Shown here piece by piece: positions 1 through 10,110 of a stretch of 64,000 nucleotides of DNA. The notes beneath the pieces were generated by a model. It saw only the letters and a list, made by a program, of their open reading frames with translations. It searched no databases and was not told where the DNA came from. Origin of the DNA: Carallia brachiata (lineage: Eukaryota; Streptophyta; Magnoliopsida; Malpighiales; Rhizophoraceae). Position numbers and translations under genes: made by a program. The stretch's first letter is position 1, and every line of letters begins with the position of its first letter. The stretch lies in contig JADCRB010000001.1 in assembly GCA_021464245.1 (NCBI GenBank), positions 2,834,829 to 2,898,828 on the forward strand. Direction: 5' to 3'.

Positions 1-128
1 GTATTTTCTATTACATGAACAAAACGCATTCTTACATGTTGTTTAAAAGGTTTTCGGTACGGTTTAAAAAAAATTGTATGTCTTATAAATCATCAGCGTC
101 CAAGAGCGCGAATCCGTATAGTAGTGCT

Positions 129-758
129 TGTAAACAAATTAATATAAAAAAAAATAAATAAATAAATTAATATGGTTGGCAACTGCCAACCTAATTAAAT
201 GCCACCAACCATTTGGTTGGTGGCAGGCAGGCAGGTGGGGGAGGCCTATAAATGGCCTCCCCCCAAATTGGATTGGGCAGCAGAGAAAAGAAGAAAAAAG
301 GAAGGCAGCGAAGCAAGGGAAAAGAGAAAAAAAAAAAAAAAAAAAAAAAGAGAGAGATAGTAAAAAAAAAAAAATCAAAATATTACAAATCCGGCTGCGA
401 TTAAGTCTCATATGGCTCTCAGCAAAATTCAGGCTGCTCATCCGAGAACAAGTCCATTCGACCCTCGGTGAAATTAAGCCAGATCGGCTCAGATCAAATC
501 TCTACGGTTCCTAAACGTAGTCAAAATATCCAAATCAGATACAGTTTCAGTCTATCCAGTTCAAGAAAAAGCGGTGGAAATTATTTCTGTCAAGATCAAG
601 CTCGTGCAGCCCTTGACGGAGTCAAAAAAGGAACACTAATCGGAGGATCTACGGAGATCGACCCCACGTAAATTTTCTTTTCTTTTACAATTTTTTTTTG
701 TAATTTATTTTTGTATCTTCGAGTTTAATTGTTTTAGGCTCGAAATTTACGCATTACA
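129..758 (+). repeat. 5' LTR
   Basis: Begins TGTAAAC and ends GCATTACA; 630 bp. It matches 9450-10105 along its whole length. The main differences are in an A-rich stretch at 327-373, which is longer and interrupted in the 3' copy. The left 5 bases GTGCT recur after the 3' LTR. Confidence 0.95.
174..263 (+). promoter_or_regulatory. LTR core promoter with three consecutive palindromes around a TATA box
   Basis: Three perfect inverted repeats lie in 90 bp. Arms 174-181/184-191 have a 2-nt loop; arms 201-211/214-224 have a 2-nt loop; arms 237-246/254-263 flank TATAAAT at 247-253. The TATA box is therefore the loop of a 10-bp GC-rich stem. The 3' LTR keeps the arrangement. The promoter role is inferred from the TATA motif and its place in the LTR. 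Confidence 0.6.
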
Positions 759-763
759 AATTT

Positions 764-782
764 TTGGCACGCTCGGTGGGAC
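764..782 (+). other. Probable primer binding site
   Basis: Directly downstream of the 5' LTR after a short AAT-rich spacer lies TTGGCACGCTCGGTGGGAC, which is where a tRNA primer would pair. The TTGGC start fits a CCA tail. I did not assign the tRNA. Confidence 0.6.
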
Positions 783-807
783 TTCTTCACCTCCCATCTC
801 TTGTTCC

Positions 808-957
808 TTAAAAAAAAAAAAAAAGAGGTAAAAGGGGAGCCGAGAGAAAAAAAAAAGTAAAAAGTAAAAAGTAAAAAAAAAAAAGTAAAAAAAAGTAAAA
901 AGTAAAAAAAAAAAAGTAAAAAGTAAAAAAAAAGTAAAAAAAAAAAAAAAAAATTTT
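808..957 (+). repeat. A-rich low-complexity leader with GTAAAAA-type repeats
   Basis: The leader between primer site and gag is almost pure A broken by GTAAAAA motifs. There is no coding content; the opposite strand gives only an artefactual Phe-rich frame. Confidence 0.85.
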
Positions 958-977
958 ACAGGTGTTCAGCACATCAA

Positions 978-2650
978 ATGGCACCGAAAAGGAGTACAAC
1001 TGCTGCCACAAAAAAGAAGGCAACGGCTCCATTGCCTGCATCAACTACCCTACCTGGGTACGCAGGTCCAGAAACCCGGGGACGGACACAATTTCTTGCC
1101 GTCCAAACCCGACAAAATGTCGAAATGGAGAGTCCACAGCTCGCACAACAGGATCTCTCCCCTGACTCTCTTGCCGCATGGAGGAGTCGATCACCCACCC
1201 CGATCGAAGTCGGGGGCAACACGACGAACCTGCTCAACAAAATCGACTCACACAGAAGAATCAGAAGAGTTTCTCCCCCAGTCTTTCCCGGAGCCTCATC
1301 TGTTGCCGTCATGATGACCAACACAACCAGCACAGAGAAAGAATTTCAGAATTGGAGAACAAAATTTTGCAGCTGATCAGAGTCGTGGAGGAAAAAGATC
1401 AACAGATCGCCGCTCTCAAAGGAAAGGCCCCGATCCAAGTTGATCCCAAGATCCGCGAGGAGCAACCATATCCACCCGGTTTCACTCCAGAAGCCACACC
1501 AGCCGACGTCTTCCCTGCAGAAAAGCGACCAGGTAGTTCTACACAGCTGCCACCCTCAAATTCTAGCTTCGCTATCTGTTCAACAATTGCAGGAAATGAT
1601 AGCCAATACGATCCGACTGCAACAAGCTGCATCCTTCCAAGGATCACAGATGTACGTCAAACCGTACACCAGACGGATCGAAAGTCTCAACATGCCCTTG
1701 GGCTACCACCGCCCAAATTTCAACAATTCGACGGACGAGGCGATCCCAAACAGCACATCGCCCACTTCGTTGAAACCTGCAACAACGCAGGGACTTACGG
1801 AGATCTCTTGGTGAAGCAGTTTGTTCGTTCACTCAGGGAGACCGCTTTCACCTGGTTCATAAATCTTGAACCAGAATCGATCGACAGTTGGGAACAGCTA
1901 CAACGAGAGTTCCTCAACAGATTTTTCAGCACTCGAAGGACGGTAAGTATGATGGAGCTTACCAGCACCAAACAAAGGAAAGGAGAGCCCGTTGTCGAAT
2001 ACATCAACAGATGGCGTGCCCTCAGCTTGGACTGCAAAGATCGCCTGACGGAGACTTCTGCCGTGGAGATGTGCATCCAGGAATGCATTGGGAGCTGTTA
2101 TACATCCTGCAGGGTGTCAAACCCCGAACTTCGAAGAACTGGCGACCCGCGCACATGATATGGAGATAAGCATCCAGACTTCCGGAGGCACGGTTCCCAT
2201 CCAGTTAGACCAGCAAGGGGGCAGAAGGGAGATTAAGAAACCCAACAGCTCCTATAAAAGGTAAATCTAGTAAAAGTGGGAGCTAAAGCTAAGGTAAATC
2301 CTCCAACTCAAATAACTCAGCCAAAACAACAGGAAAGGAGGAAGGTGACATTGCGAGAGTTGGAGCAGAAGTAGTATCCATTCCCCGACTCAGACGTTCC
2401 CGACATTCTTGAACAACTCTTGGAGGCGAAGCTGATCGAACTCCCAGAGTGCAAGCGGTCGAATGAAAAGGATCGAGTCAACGATCCAAGATTCTGCAAA
2501 TATCACCGGATAGTAAGTCATCCAACCGAAATGTTTCGTCCTGAAGGAGCTAATCATGAAGCTCAAAGCCAGAATAAAATCATTCTGGACCAGGAAGGCA
2601 TAACCTCGGCAAACCAACCACCATCACTTCAAAACCATCAGAAGAGGTGA
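978..2650 (+). pseudogene. Broken gag of the Tat element
   Basis: The gag structural protein would form the virus-like particle. The first ATG after the leader is at 978 (MAPKRS). That frame stops at 1376, and the coding signal moves to the frame covering 1178-2158. It contains a coiled-coil-like stretch (ERISELENKILQLI) and then a recognisable retrotransposon gag domain at about 1700-2090, including FTWFINLEPESIDSWEQL and VEYINRWRALSL. The frame breaks again near 2100-2160. A further frame at 2420-2650 carries FCKYHRIVSHPTE, which resembles the C-terminal zinc-binding region of Tat gag, with the later cysteine missing. At least three frame disruptions make an intact product impossible. Confidence 0.85.
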
Positions 2651-2879
2651 CACACCGTAAGGAGGAGCCGCTCGACAACAAAAAGTCGACAACGGAGAAG
2701 GTATATGAAGCTCTCCAAACCCTTCTCGCTAACCCTCAGCTGTTTATAGCTTTGCAATCAACAGAAGTGTGGCAAAATCAAGTCAGCAATACTCTCCAGA
2801 CCTCAGCTGAATCACAGCCATCAAATGATTCTAACTCACGGAGCAACAGCGGACCAAAATCACGTCGGATGTTACTCTG

Positions 2880-3480
2880 CTATCTCATTTTCAGATGAGG
2901 ATCTCCTGCTGGGGTCCAAACCCCACAATCGGCCGCTATGTATCAGGCTATGTGAAAGAACAGAAGGTCCGACGTATTCTGATCGACGATGGTCGGCAGT
3001 CAGTCAATATTATCCCAAAATCCACCATAAAGGAGCTCGGCATCGGTGTTGATGAATTATCAGACAGCCGCTTGATGATTCATGGCTTTAATCAAGGAGG
3101 ACAAAAAGCAATTGGGATGATTCGCTTGGAGCTAACTATCGGTAATCTCACTTCTAGCACTCTATTTCACGTGATGATGCACGTACCACATATAAGATGT
3201 TGCTAGGACGACCGTGGATTCATGGAAATGGAGTTGTGCTCTCAAGCCTGCATCAGTGCTTCAAGTACTACAATGGTGGCGTTCAAAAGGTCAATGCTGA
3301 CTTAAAGCCGTTCGATGATGCTGAATCACATTTGGCGGATGCAGTCTTCTACACCGACACAGACAATCCGGAGATCATTCCATCAAAAGCTACTTGGACT
3401 GGGGGCATCCACAAAAAGGGAAAAGCTGTCGAAGAACCTGCCAATGCCAACCCAGCTAACAAATGAAAAGCTGCCACAGC
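2880..3480 (+). pseudogene. Degenerate retrotransposon protease region
   Basis: The frame 2895-3206 reads VRRILIDDGRQSVNIIPKS, corresponding to the aspartic protease active-site region of Tat elements, followed by LGIGVDELSDSRLMIHGF. The active-site turn is D-D-G-R instead of D-S/T-G or D-G-G-S. The frame then stops and continues in a neighbouring frame at 3197-3466 (LLGRPWIHGNGVVLSSLHQC), the typical end of the protease domain. It is probably not catalytic as it stands. Confidence 0.75.
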
Positions 3481-3801
3481 CTGCTGAACTCGTCCGAAGG
3501 ATGTTGCATCTTCAAGCTCCACTCCAGTCCTACGCTATGTGCCGAAGTCACGACGCTCAGAAGGTCAACCCCCTTTCTCTTATTGTATTGATCTTAAACA
3601 GGAGCAAGGTCATAGCCAACCCAAAACAAAGGAGCTGCACAACCTGAAGGAGACTTACACTCTGCCGATACCAAAGATTGAGCCGGTTTTGTCTCAAAAC
3701 CATTAAAAGGCTTCGTCAAACCACACACGGGGGCAGTCGAAGGCGGCTCACTTCCAGAAAGAAGAACACATGAAGGATTTGATCCTAATGCATACAAGCT
3801 T

Positions 3802-5115
3802 TTGGCAAAGGCGGGCTATGACTTCTCAAACCCGAGCACAATGGGTACGCTGCCGTCCACACATGGCGCCGCTTCTCAAACATCACAGTCCCGACCTGGC
3901 TTAGGCTATCAGGAGAAGTCACCTGTGCGGATCACGCTAAAGAGCCGAAGCCGAGCAGCTGATGCACGTGCCATCACCACCACCACCAAACAAGACAGGC
4001 TTATCCAGTCAAACAAAGAAGGTGAAGTCAGAGGTTCTGCATTTCATGTCACAATTAGCGAGGAGGCTGATTCCGACTCATCAGATGGTGAAGTGAAGGA
4101 GGCTCCCCCGGAACTTGAAGATGGTGGCCAAGCAACTGTTGATGAACTCAAGGAGGTCAATCTTGGCTCTCCGGAAGATCCTCGACCTACATTTGTAAGT
4201 GCTTTACTTACTGCAGAAGAAGAGCAAGAATATGTTCAGGTATTAAGTCAATACAGGGACGTGTTCGCATGGAGTTACAAAGAAATGCCTGGACTTGATC
4301 CGAAAATTGCGGTGCATCGTCTAGCAGTAAAAGAAAGTGTTCGTTCTGTCAAACAGCCACAACGACGGTTCCGCCCGGAACTCATTCCACAAATCGAGGA
4401 GGAGGTGAACAAGCTGATCAATGCTGGCTTCATCCGAGAGGTCACCTACCCAACGTGGATTGCCAACATTGTCCCGGTAAGAAAGAAGAATGGACAGTTG
4501 AGGGTATGTGTTGATTTTCGAGATCTTAACAGGCCTGCCCGAAAGATGACTTTCCATTGCCCATAACGGAGATCACAGTCGATGCAACAACGGGTCACGA
4601 AGCATTGTCCTTCATGGATGGTTCTTCAGGCTATAACCAAATCAGAATGGCACCAGAAGACGAGGAGTTGACAGCATTCCGCACCCCAAAAGGTATATAC
4701 TGCTACAAAGTTATGCCGTTTGGATTGAAAAATGCTGGCGCCACTTATCAACGTGCTATGCAAAAAATTTTTGATGACATGCTGCACAAGATTGTAGAAT
4801 GTTATGTTGATGACTTAGTTGTAAAGACTAAGAAGCGCAAAGACCACCTCGAGGATCTCAAGACAGTGTTCGAAAGACTTCGGAGGCATCAGCTCAAAAT
4901 GAACCCTCTCAAGTGCGCATTCGGTGTCACATCAGGAAAGTTTCTTGGGTTCGTGGTGCGCCATCGTGGAATCGAAGTTGATCAGTCAAAGGTTGAGGCA
5001 ATTCAAAAGATGCCTGAACCTAAAAACCTGCACGAGCTGCGAAGTCTAAGGAAAGCTGGCCTACATTCGCCGTTTCATCTCCAATTTAGCTGGGAGATGT
5101 CAACCTTTCCATCGG
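3802..5115 (+). pseudogene. Reverse transcriptase domain, frameshifted
   Basis: RT copies the element RNA into DNA. The N-terminal part (3802-4566) includes RRFRPELIPQIEEEVNKLI and QLRVCVDFRDLNRP. A frameshift near 4545-4560 moves the rest to the frame 4557-5171, with FMDGSSGYNQIRMA, FGLKNAGATYQRAMQ and the catalytic YVDD box at 4803-4814. A second frameshift near 5050-5115 moves the connection domain into the next frame. The catalytic residues survive but no single frame spans the domain. A 200-codon acidic region precedes RT. Confidence 0.9.
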
Positions 5116-6300
5116 TTGATGAAGAAGGATGTCAACTTCGAGTGGGACGAAGCTTGCAGCAAAGCCTTTGAGAGCATAAAGAAGTACCTTTCCAATCCAC
5201 CGGTCCTAGGTGCTCCAATTCAAGGAAAGTCGTTGATTCTCTACATTGCAGCGCAGGAAAGATCTTTGGGAGCCTTGCTTGCACAGGAAAATGAGCAGGG
5301 AAAGGAAGTTGCCTTGTACTACTTGAGCAGAACACTAAACGGTCCGGAGCTGAGTTATTCGCCCATTGAAAAGACATGTCTAGCACTGTTCTTTGCCATT
5401 GACAAGCTGAGGCACTACATGCAAGCTCACACGGTACGTCTCATTGCCAGAGCTGATCCTGTCAAATATATCTTATCCAGACCAATCTTGTCAGGACGAC
5501 TTGCCAAGTGGGCAGTAATCCTACAAAGCTACGACATTGTCTACGTGCCTCAAAAAGCAGTCAAAGGACAAGCTCTAGCAGACTTCCTTGCAGATCACCC
5601 TGTTCCGTCAGATTGGGAGTTCACAGATGATCTTCCAGATGAAGAGGTCTTTTACATTGAGACACTACCACCATGGATGACATTCTTTGATGGTGCAGCA
5701 AGGCGTGATGGTACTGGTGCCGGTATAGTGTTTGTCACTCCTCAACGACAAATACTACCATATGCTATCATTCTCGGTGAGTTATGTTCAAATAATGTTG
5801 CTGAATACCAGGCTTTGATCATTGGTCTTCAAATGGCTGTCGATATGAAGATTCCAACTATAGAAGTCCATGGAGATTCCCAGCTCGTCATCAACCAACT
5901 TACGGGATTGTATGACGTGAAGAAAGAGGATCTTGCGCCATACCATCAACATGCTCGACAGCTAATGGATGAATTTGAAAGCATCACCTTGGAGCATGTG
6001 CCTCGACGAGAAAACACTCAGGCAGACGCGTTGGCTAACCTGGCCACTTCTCTTGCAAAGTCAAAAATCCAGGCTACAGTTGTTGCCGTATGCCAGAAAT
6101 GGATAGTGCCACAAAAGGATGATGAAGAAACTACAGCAGCCAACGCTGTATCTATACGTCTCGCGGAGGACGAAGATTGGCACCAACCAATCATTGACTA
6201 TCTACAGCACGGGAAGCTGCCTGAAGATCGTCGTCATAAGACAGAAATTCAACGACGAGCTCCCCGCTTCATATATCTCAAGGATGCTCTGTATCGAAGG
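5116..6300 (+). pseudogene. RT-linked RNase H plus second (archaeal-type) RNase H
   Basis: The open frame 5116-6582 holds two RNase H regions. The first (about 5200-5620) follows RT. It keeps the fold signature (LSRTLNGPELSYSPIEKTCL) but reads ILYIAAQE where an active-site Asp is expected, so it looks degenerate. The second (about 5680-6060) keeps the four catalytic acids in order: FFDGAARRDGTGAG, AEYQALIIGL, HGDSQLVINQL and NTQADALANLA. A degraded first copy plus an active-looking second copy is the known Tat arrangement. The frame runs straight into integrase. Confidence 0.9.
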
Positions 6301-7421
6301 TCTTTTGATGGAGTTTTACTTTGTTGTCTAGGCAATAAAGAGGCAAAACAGGCTCTCACTGAAGCACATTCTGGTGTTTGTGGCGGACATCAATCAGGGC
6401 CTAAGTTGCACTTCCAGCTCAGAAGGATGGGATACTACTGGCCAACCATGGTATGTGATTCAATTGAGTTTGCTAAAACCTGTCAAGCTTGTCAATTTCA
6501 TGCGAATTACATGCATCAACCACCGGAGCCACTGCATCCAACTGTCTCATCCTGGCCCTTTAAAGCTTGGGGTCTCACTTAGTGGGGCCCTTGCCAAAGT
6601 CATCCCTGGGTCACCTGTACATCCTCGCAGCAACCGACTACTTCTCAAAATGGGCTGAAGCCATTCCACTTAGAGAGGTAAAGAAGGAGCATGTTGCCAA
6701 TTTCATCCGGACTCAGCTGATCTATCGCTATGGAGTCCCTCGATTCATCATCACTGATAATGGCAAGCAGTTCTACAACAGCTTGATTGACAAACTCTGC
6801 GAGAAGTTCAAGTTTAAGCAGTACAAGTCATCCATGTACAATGTCCCAGCAAATGGCTTGGCTGAAGCATTCAACAAGACGTTATGCAACCTGTTGCGGA
6901 AGGTAGTCTCTAAATCCAAAAGAGATTGGCATGACAGAATTCCGGAGGCATTATGGGCGTATCGTACAACTTACCGGACTCCAACACAGGCGACGCCATA
7001 CTCACTTGTCTACGGTGTCGAAGCAATACTGTCGTTGGAAACACAGATTCCATCCCTGCGCATGGCTGTTCTGGAAGGACTCACACAGGAGGAGAATGCT
7101 CGCCTACGTCTGGATGAGTTAGAAGCCCTCGATGAAAGGAGGCTCGAAGCACAACAGCAACTTGAATGCTACCAAGCCCGGCTCACCAACACGTTCAACC
7201 GCAGGGTCCGCCTTCGATCTTTTCAAGTTGGAGATCTTGTTCTTGCTGTACGACGGCCCATCAACATGAAGCACCGGCCTGGTGACAAGCTTACTTCCAA
7301 ATGGGACGGGTCATACTTAGTGTAGGAGGCCTACACTCACAACGCTTACATGCTGTCAGACCAAGAAGGCGTCCGAATCGGCCCAATCAATGGTAAATTT
7401 CTGAAACAGTATTATGTGTAA
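6300..7421 (+). pseudogene. Integrase, frameshifted, with internal stop
   Basis: Integrase joins element DNA to the chromosome. The zinc-binding HHCC region (EAHSGVCGGHQ through CQACQ) lies at 6358-6500 in the upstream frame. A frameshift near 6560-6585 moves the catalytic core to the frame 6567-7325. There the first Asp is in AATDYFSKWAE, the second in FIITDNGKQF and the Glu in PANGLAEAFNKT. A C-terminal region GDLVLAVRRP and KWDGSYLV follows. An in-frame TAG at 7323-7325 interrupts the end, after which matching tail sequence (RIGPINGKFLKQYY) runs to TAA at 7419-7421. Confidence 0.9.
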
Positions 7422-7426
7422 ATATG

Positions 7427-7520
7427 TATAAAAAAAATCAAAAAAAAAATCAAAAAAATCAAAAAATAGAAAAAAGAAAAAAAAAATCAAAAAAAAATCA
7501 AAAAAAAAAAAAAAAAAAAA
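7427..7520 (+). repeat. A-rich low-complexity stretch
   Basis: Runs of A with interspersed TC (AAAAAATC units) follow integrase directly. No coding content. Confidence 0.85.
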
Positions 7521-7574
7521 GAAAGTTGCGAAGTCCCGATCTGAAAGACCAACCGAAAATCTAAACCTAAACAC

Positions 7575-7770
7575 TTGAGCCCAATTCAGAGTCCAAACCC
7601 AAACACTCAACCCAAATCCAAAAAGTCCAAATCCAAACCCAAACACTCAACCCAAATCCAAAAATCCAATTCCAAAACTCAAACACTCGACCCAAAACCA
7701 ATCCAAAGCGCAAAACTCAAAAATTCCAAGTCCCAGACACAGTCCAGAACCCAAGTTCAAAATCCAATCC
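7575..7770 (+). repeat. C/A-rich imperfect tandem repeat (CCAAATCC-like)
   Basis: A unit of about 45 bp built from CCCAAACACTCAACCCAAAT and TCCAAAAAGTCC is repeated imperfectly about three to four times. It lies between the A-rich stretch and the homeobox gene and has no stable coding frame across units. Confidence 0.7.
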
Positions 7771-7908
7771 AACTCCTGGTCCGCATGAGTATAAACTGTG
7801 AACGGCCCAAAAATATAAAAACGACGGAGGGTTTGAGTCTGAAACTCAGCATCAGTCTCAACTGATCTTCACCACATACCAAGACCTTTGCTCCTCTGCC
7901 ACAAGAAA

Positions 7909-8520
7909 ATGGAACCAGTTGCAGAATCTCAAGACAAGGGTGAAGAAAGGTCACCTCGCACAAGGTGGCAACCGACCATGGCACAACTGCAAATTTTGGA
8001 GTAAGTCTTCCACAACAATGGAGGTATTATTCCTAATGCATCTCAAATTTACCAATTTGTCTCACGATTGCGCCCGCTCGGGCCAATCGAAGGAAAAAAT
8101 GTGTTTTATTGGTTCCAGAATCGGAGAAGCAGAAAGAAACCAGCACTGAGAACTGCTTCTTCCAAAGAACAGTCTGTCGTTCCGATAGTAGATCCCACCG
8201 GTACAGCTTCGCCCTCAAATGAAACAGGTCCGAGTTCTTCCACTGCAATGGTCTCTCCACGGTATGTTCATCAAAGTCGTAGCCCATGGGAGAATGCATG
8301 CTGGTTCTGGTGGTCTTACGGAGTCAGCCAAGGGTTCATCCCTCCTAGATACTTAAGTCTAGGAGGAACTTTTCTAGCAGAAAGGAGTTATTCCGGCGAA
8401 ACTTTGCCTCTCTTTCCAGAATATTCCGGCAGCATCAACCAGCCGGAAAGCGACGTCAACATCATCGACCCACCAGACGAGGTCGATCTTGACTTGGAGT
8501 TGTACCTTGGGCCCCGCTAG
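7909..8520 (+). pseudogene. WUSCHEL-clade homeobox gene captured inside the retrotransposon, one internal stop
   Basis: WOX proteins are nuclear DNA-binding regulators of plant stem cells. From ATG 7909 one frame runs 203 codons to TAG 8518-8520, broken only by TAA at 8002-8004 (codon 32). The homeodomain spans codons ~18-77: RWQPTMAQLQILE, the stop, then VFHNNGGIIPNASQIYQF and helix 3 IEGKNVFYWFQNRRSRKK. IEGKNVFYWFQN is diagnostic of the family. The WUS-box TLPLFP is at 8401-8418, and an EAR-like LDLELYL ends the protein. These three elements in this order match WUS-clade members. No intron interrupts the reading, so capture from a spliced RNA is plausible. It lies in sense orientation between integrase and the 3' LTR. 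It could be silenced by the stop, or use a downstream start without helix 1. Confidence 0.9.
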
Positions 8521-8544
8521 GACGGCCGACAAGATAAGGTACAA

Positions 8545-8632
8545 TGACTTTGGCAGCACACTGTAACGACTTCTGCAGCACACAGCAACGACTTCTGCAA
8601 CACACGGTAACGACTTTCGTGACACGCGTCAG
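8545..8632 (+). repeat. Short tandem repeat, about 3 copies of ~25 bp
   Basis: Three imperfect copies of a unit containing GCAGCACAC and AACGACTTCTG follow the homeobox stop codon. They lie in the element's non-coding 3' region. Confidence 0.7.
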
Positions 8633-9449
8633 CCGCTGCCTCTTTTGTCTCTTATGCAGGAAAGGGATATGGATGGCCCTACTCGAATCTGCGTACCTTC
8701 TTTTTTGACTTTTCAAAAAAAAAAAAAAAAAACTTTATCGCATGTATATATATATCTTGCATTCCCGAGTTATAATACTCACCCCTCAGGTCTTCTTTTT
8801 CAAAAGAAAATGGCTAGTCTCTGCACTTGTCTCAGGAAGTTCTTCGATCAAGAAGTTGGAGGCGCACGAGCTAAGAAAAGAAGGAGCAGTCTTCCTCGAG
8901 GGATCCCTAACGCCATCGGTGTCATGGAGTTCTAACTACTCTCCTTAGTTCACATCTACTACAGAGGGATAAGACGCTGCAATTATCCTAATCTTCCTTT
9001 GGATGCGGTGATGTACGGGGAAGTTCCAACTACTCTCCTTACGTCGAAGCAGACTTAGGAATCATCACTACAGTCAGTCTTTGTGTGTGCCGGTCTTGAA
9101 GTTCCAAAGTCCTGGACCTTCCTCTTGGGGATATTCAAGTTCTTTGCATACCGGATCATCCTCACCAGAGCTTTGGAACTTCAAAGAACCTTTGCCAGCC
9201 TTTGCCAGCCATGGAAGCTCGAATGCACCTGGAGCTAGAATGTCAATTTTTATATTGGCTGGGCTGCTAACTTTCTCAAGATCGTATCGGATTTCTATTG
9301 CGATCCAACAACAGCAGACATGGTCAAAGATAGAAGACTCCCAGATTCAATGTTCATCAGGACTTTTCAAATTTCAAACTGGATTTCAAGACTCGGTTCG
9401 AATTATCTCTGTAAAAATCTTTCTTACCGACCCTTGAAGTGGGGGCATT
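8633..9449 (+). other. Non-coding 3' internal region and polypurine tract of the Tat element
   Basis: No recognisable protein. A 16-bp inverted repeat occurs at 9094-9109 and 9171-9186. The purine-rich run GAAGTGGGGGC (9436-9446), just before the 3' LTR, is the likely polypurine tract for plus-strand priming. Confidence 0.7.
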
Positions 9450-10105
9450 TGTAAATAAATAAATTTAAAAAAAAAATAATTAATTAATATGGTTGGCAGC
9501 CGCCAACCTAATTAAATGCCACCAACCATTTGGTTGGTGGCAGGCAGGCAGGTGGGGGAGGCCTATAAATGGCCTCCCCCCAGATTGGATTGGGCAGTAG
9601 AGAAAAGAAGAAAAAAGGAAGGCAGCGAAGCAAGGGAAAAGAGAAAAAAAAAAAAAGAAAGCAGGCGAAAAAAAAGAAAAAAAGAAAAAAAAGAAAGAGA
9701 GAGATAGTAAAAAAAAAAAAATCAAAATATTACAAATCCGGCTGGGATTAAGCCTCATACGGCCCTCAGCAAAATTCAGGCAGCTCATCCGAGAACAAGT
9801 CCATTCGACCCTCGGTGAAATTAAGCCAGATTGGCTCAGATCAAATCTCTACGGTTCCTAAACGTAGTCAAAATATCCAAATCAGATACAGTTTCAGTCT
9901 ATTCAGTTCAAGAAAAAGCGGTGGAAATTATTTCTGTCAAGATCAAGCTCGTGCAGCCCTTGACGGAGTCAAAAAAGAAACATTAATCGGAGGATCTACG
10001 GAGATCGACCCCACGTAAATTTTCTTTTCTTTTAAAATTTTTTTTTGTAATTTATTTTTGTATCTTCAAGTTTAATTGTTTTAGACTCAAAATTTACGCA
10101 TTACA
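9450..10105 (+). repeat. 3' LTR
   Basis: 656 bp, TGTAAAT to GCATTACA, followed by the target duplication GTGCT at 10106-10110. It is longer than the 5' LTR because of an expanded A/G-rich run at about 9640-9705. The three palindromes are kept, though the first is slightly mutated. Confidence 0.95.
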
Positions 10106-10110
10106 GTGCT

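Larger units (their letters stand above)
129..10105 (+). mobile_element. Ty3/gypsy LTR retrotransposon, Tat-type, carrying a WUS-clade homeobox gene
   Basis: Two LTRs (129-758 and 9450-10105) start TGTAAA and end CATTACA. They are flanked by an identical 5-bp duplication GTGCT at 124-128 and 10106-10110, which fixes both ends. The order gag, protease, reverse transcriptase, RNase H, integrase is that of Ty3/gypsy. A second, complete RNase H domain between the RT-linked RNase H and integrase is the known hallmark of the Tat lineage. The LTRs differ at roughly 20 positions plus poly-A indels, so the insertion looks fairly recent, yet every coding domain has frameshifts or stops. About 2 kb lies between integrase and the 3' LTR, where Tat elements often hold extra sequence. 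Here it holds a homeobox gene. Confidence 0.95.

Noticed and set aside
8001..8006. GTAAGT in the homeobox frame as a splice donor
   Set aside because: Homeodomain coding continues immediately after it without a gap relative to known WOX domains, so no intron is needed.
8810..8935. 42-codon frame after the homeobox gene (MASLCTCLRKFF)
   Set aside because: Too short, no homology I recognise, and it lies in the element's non-coding tail.
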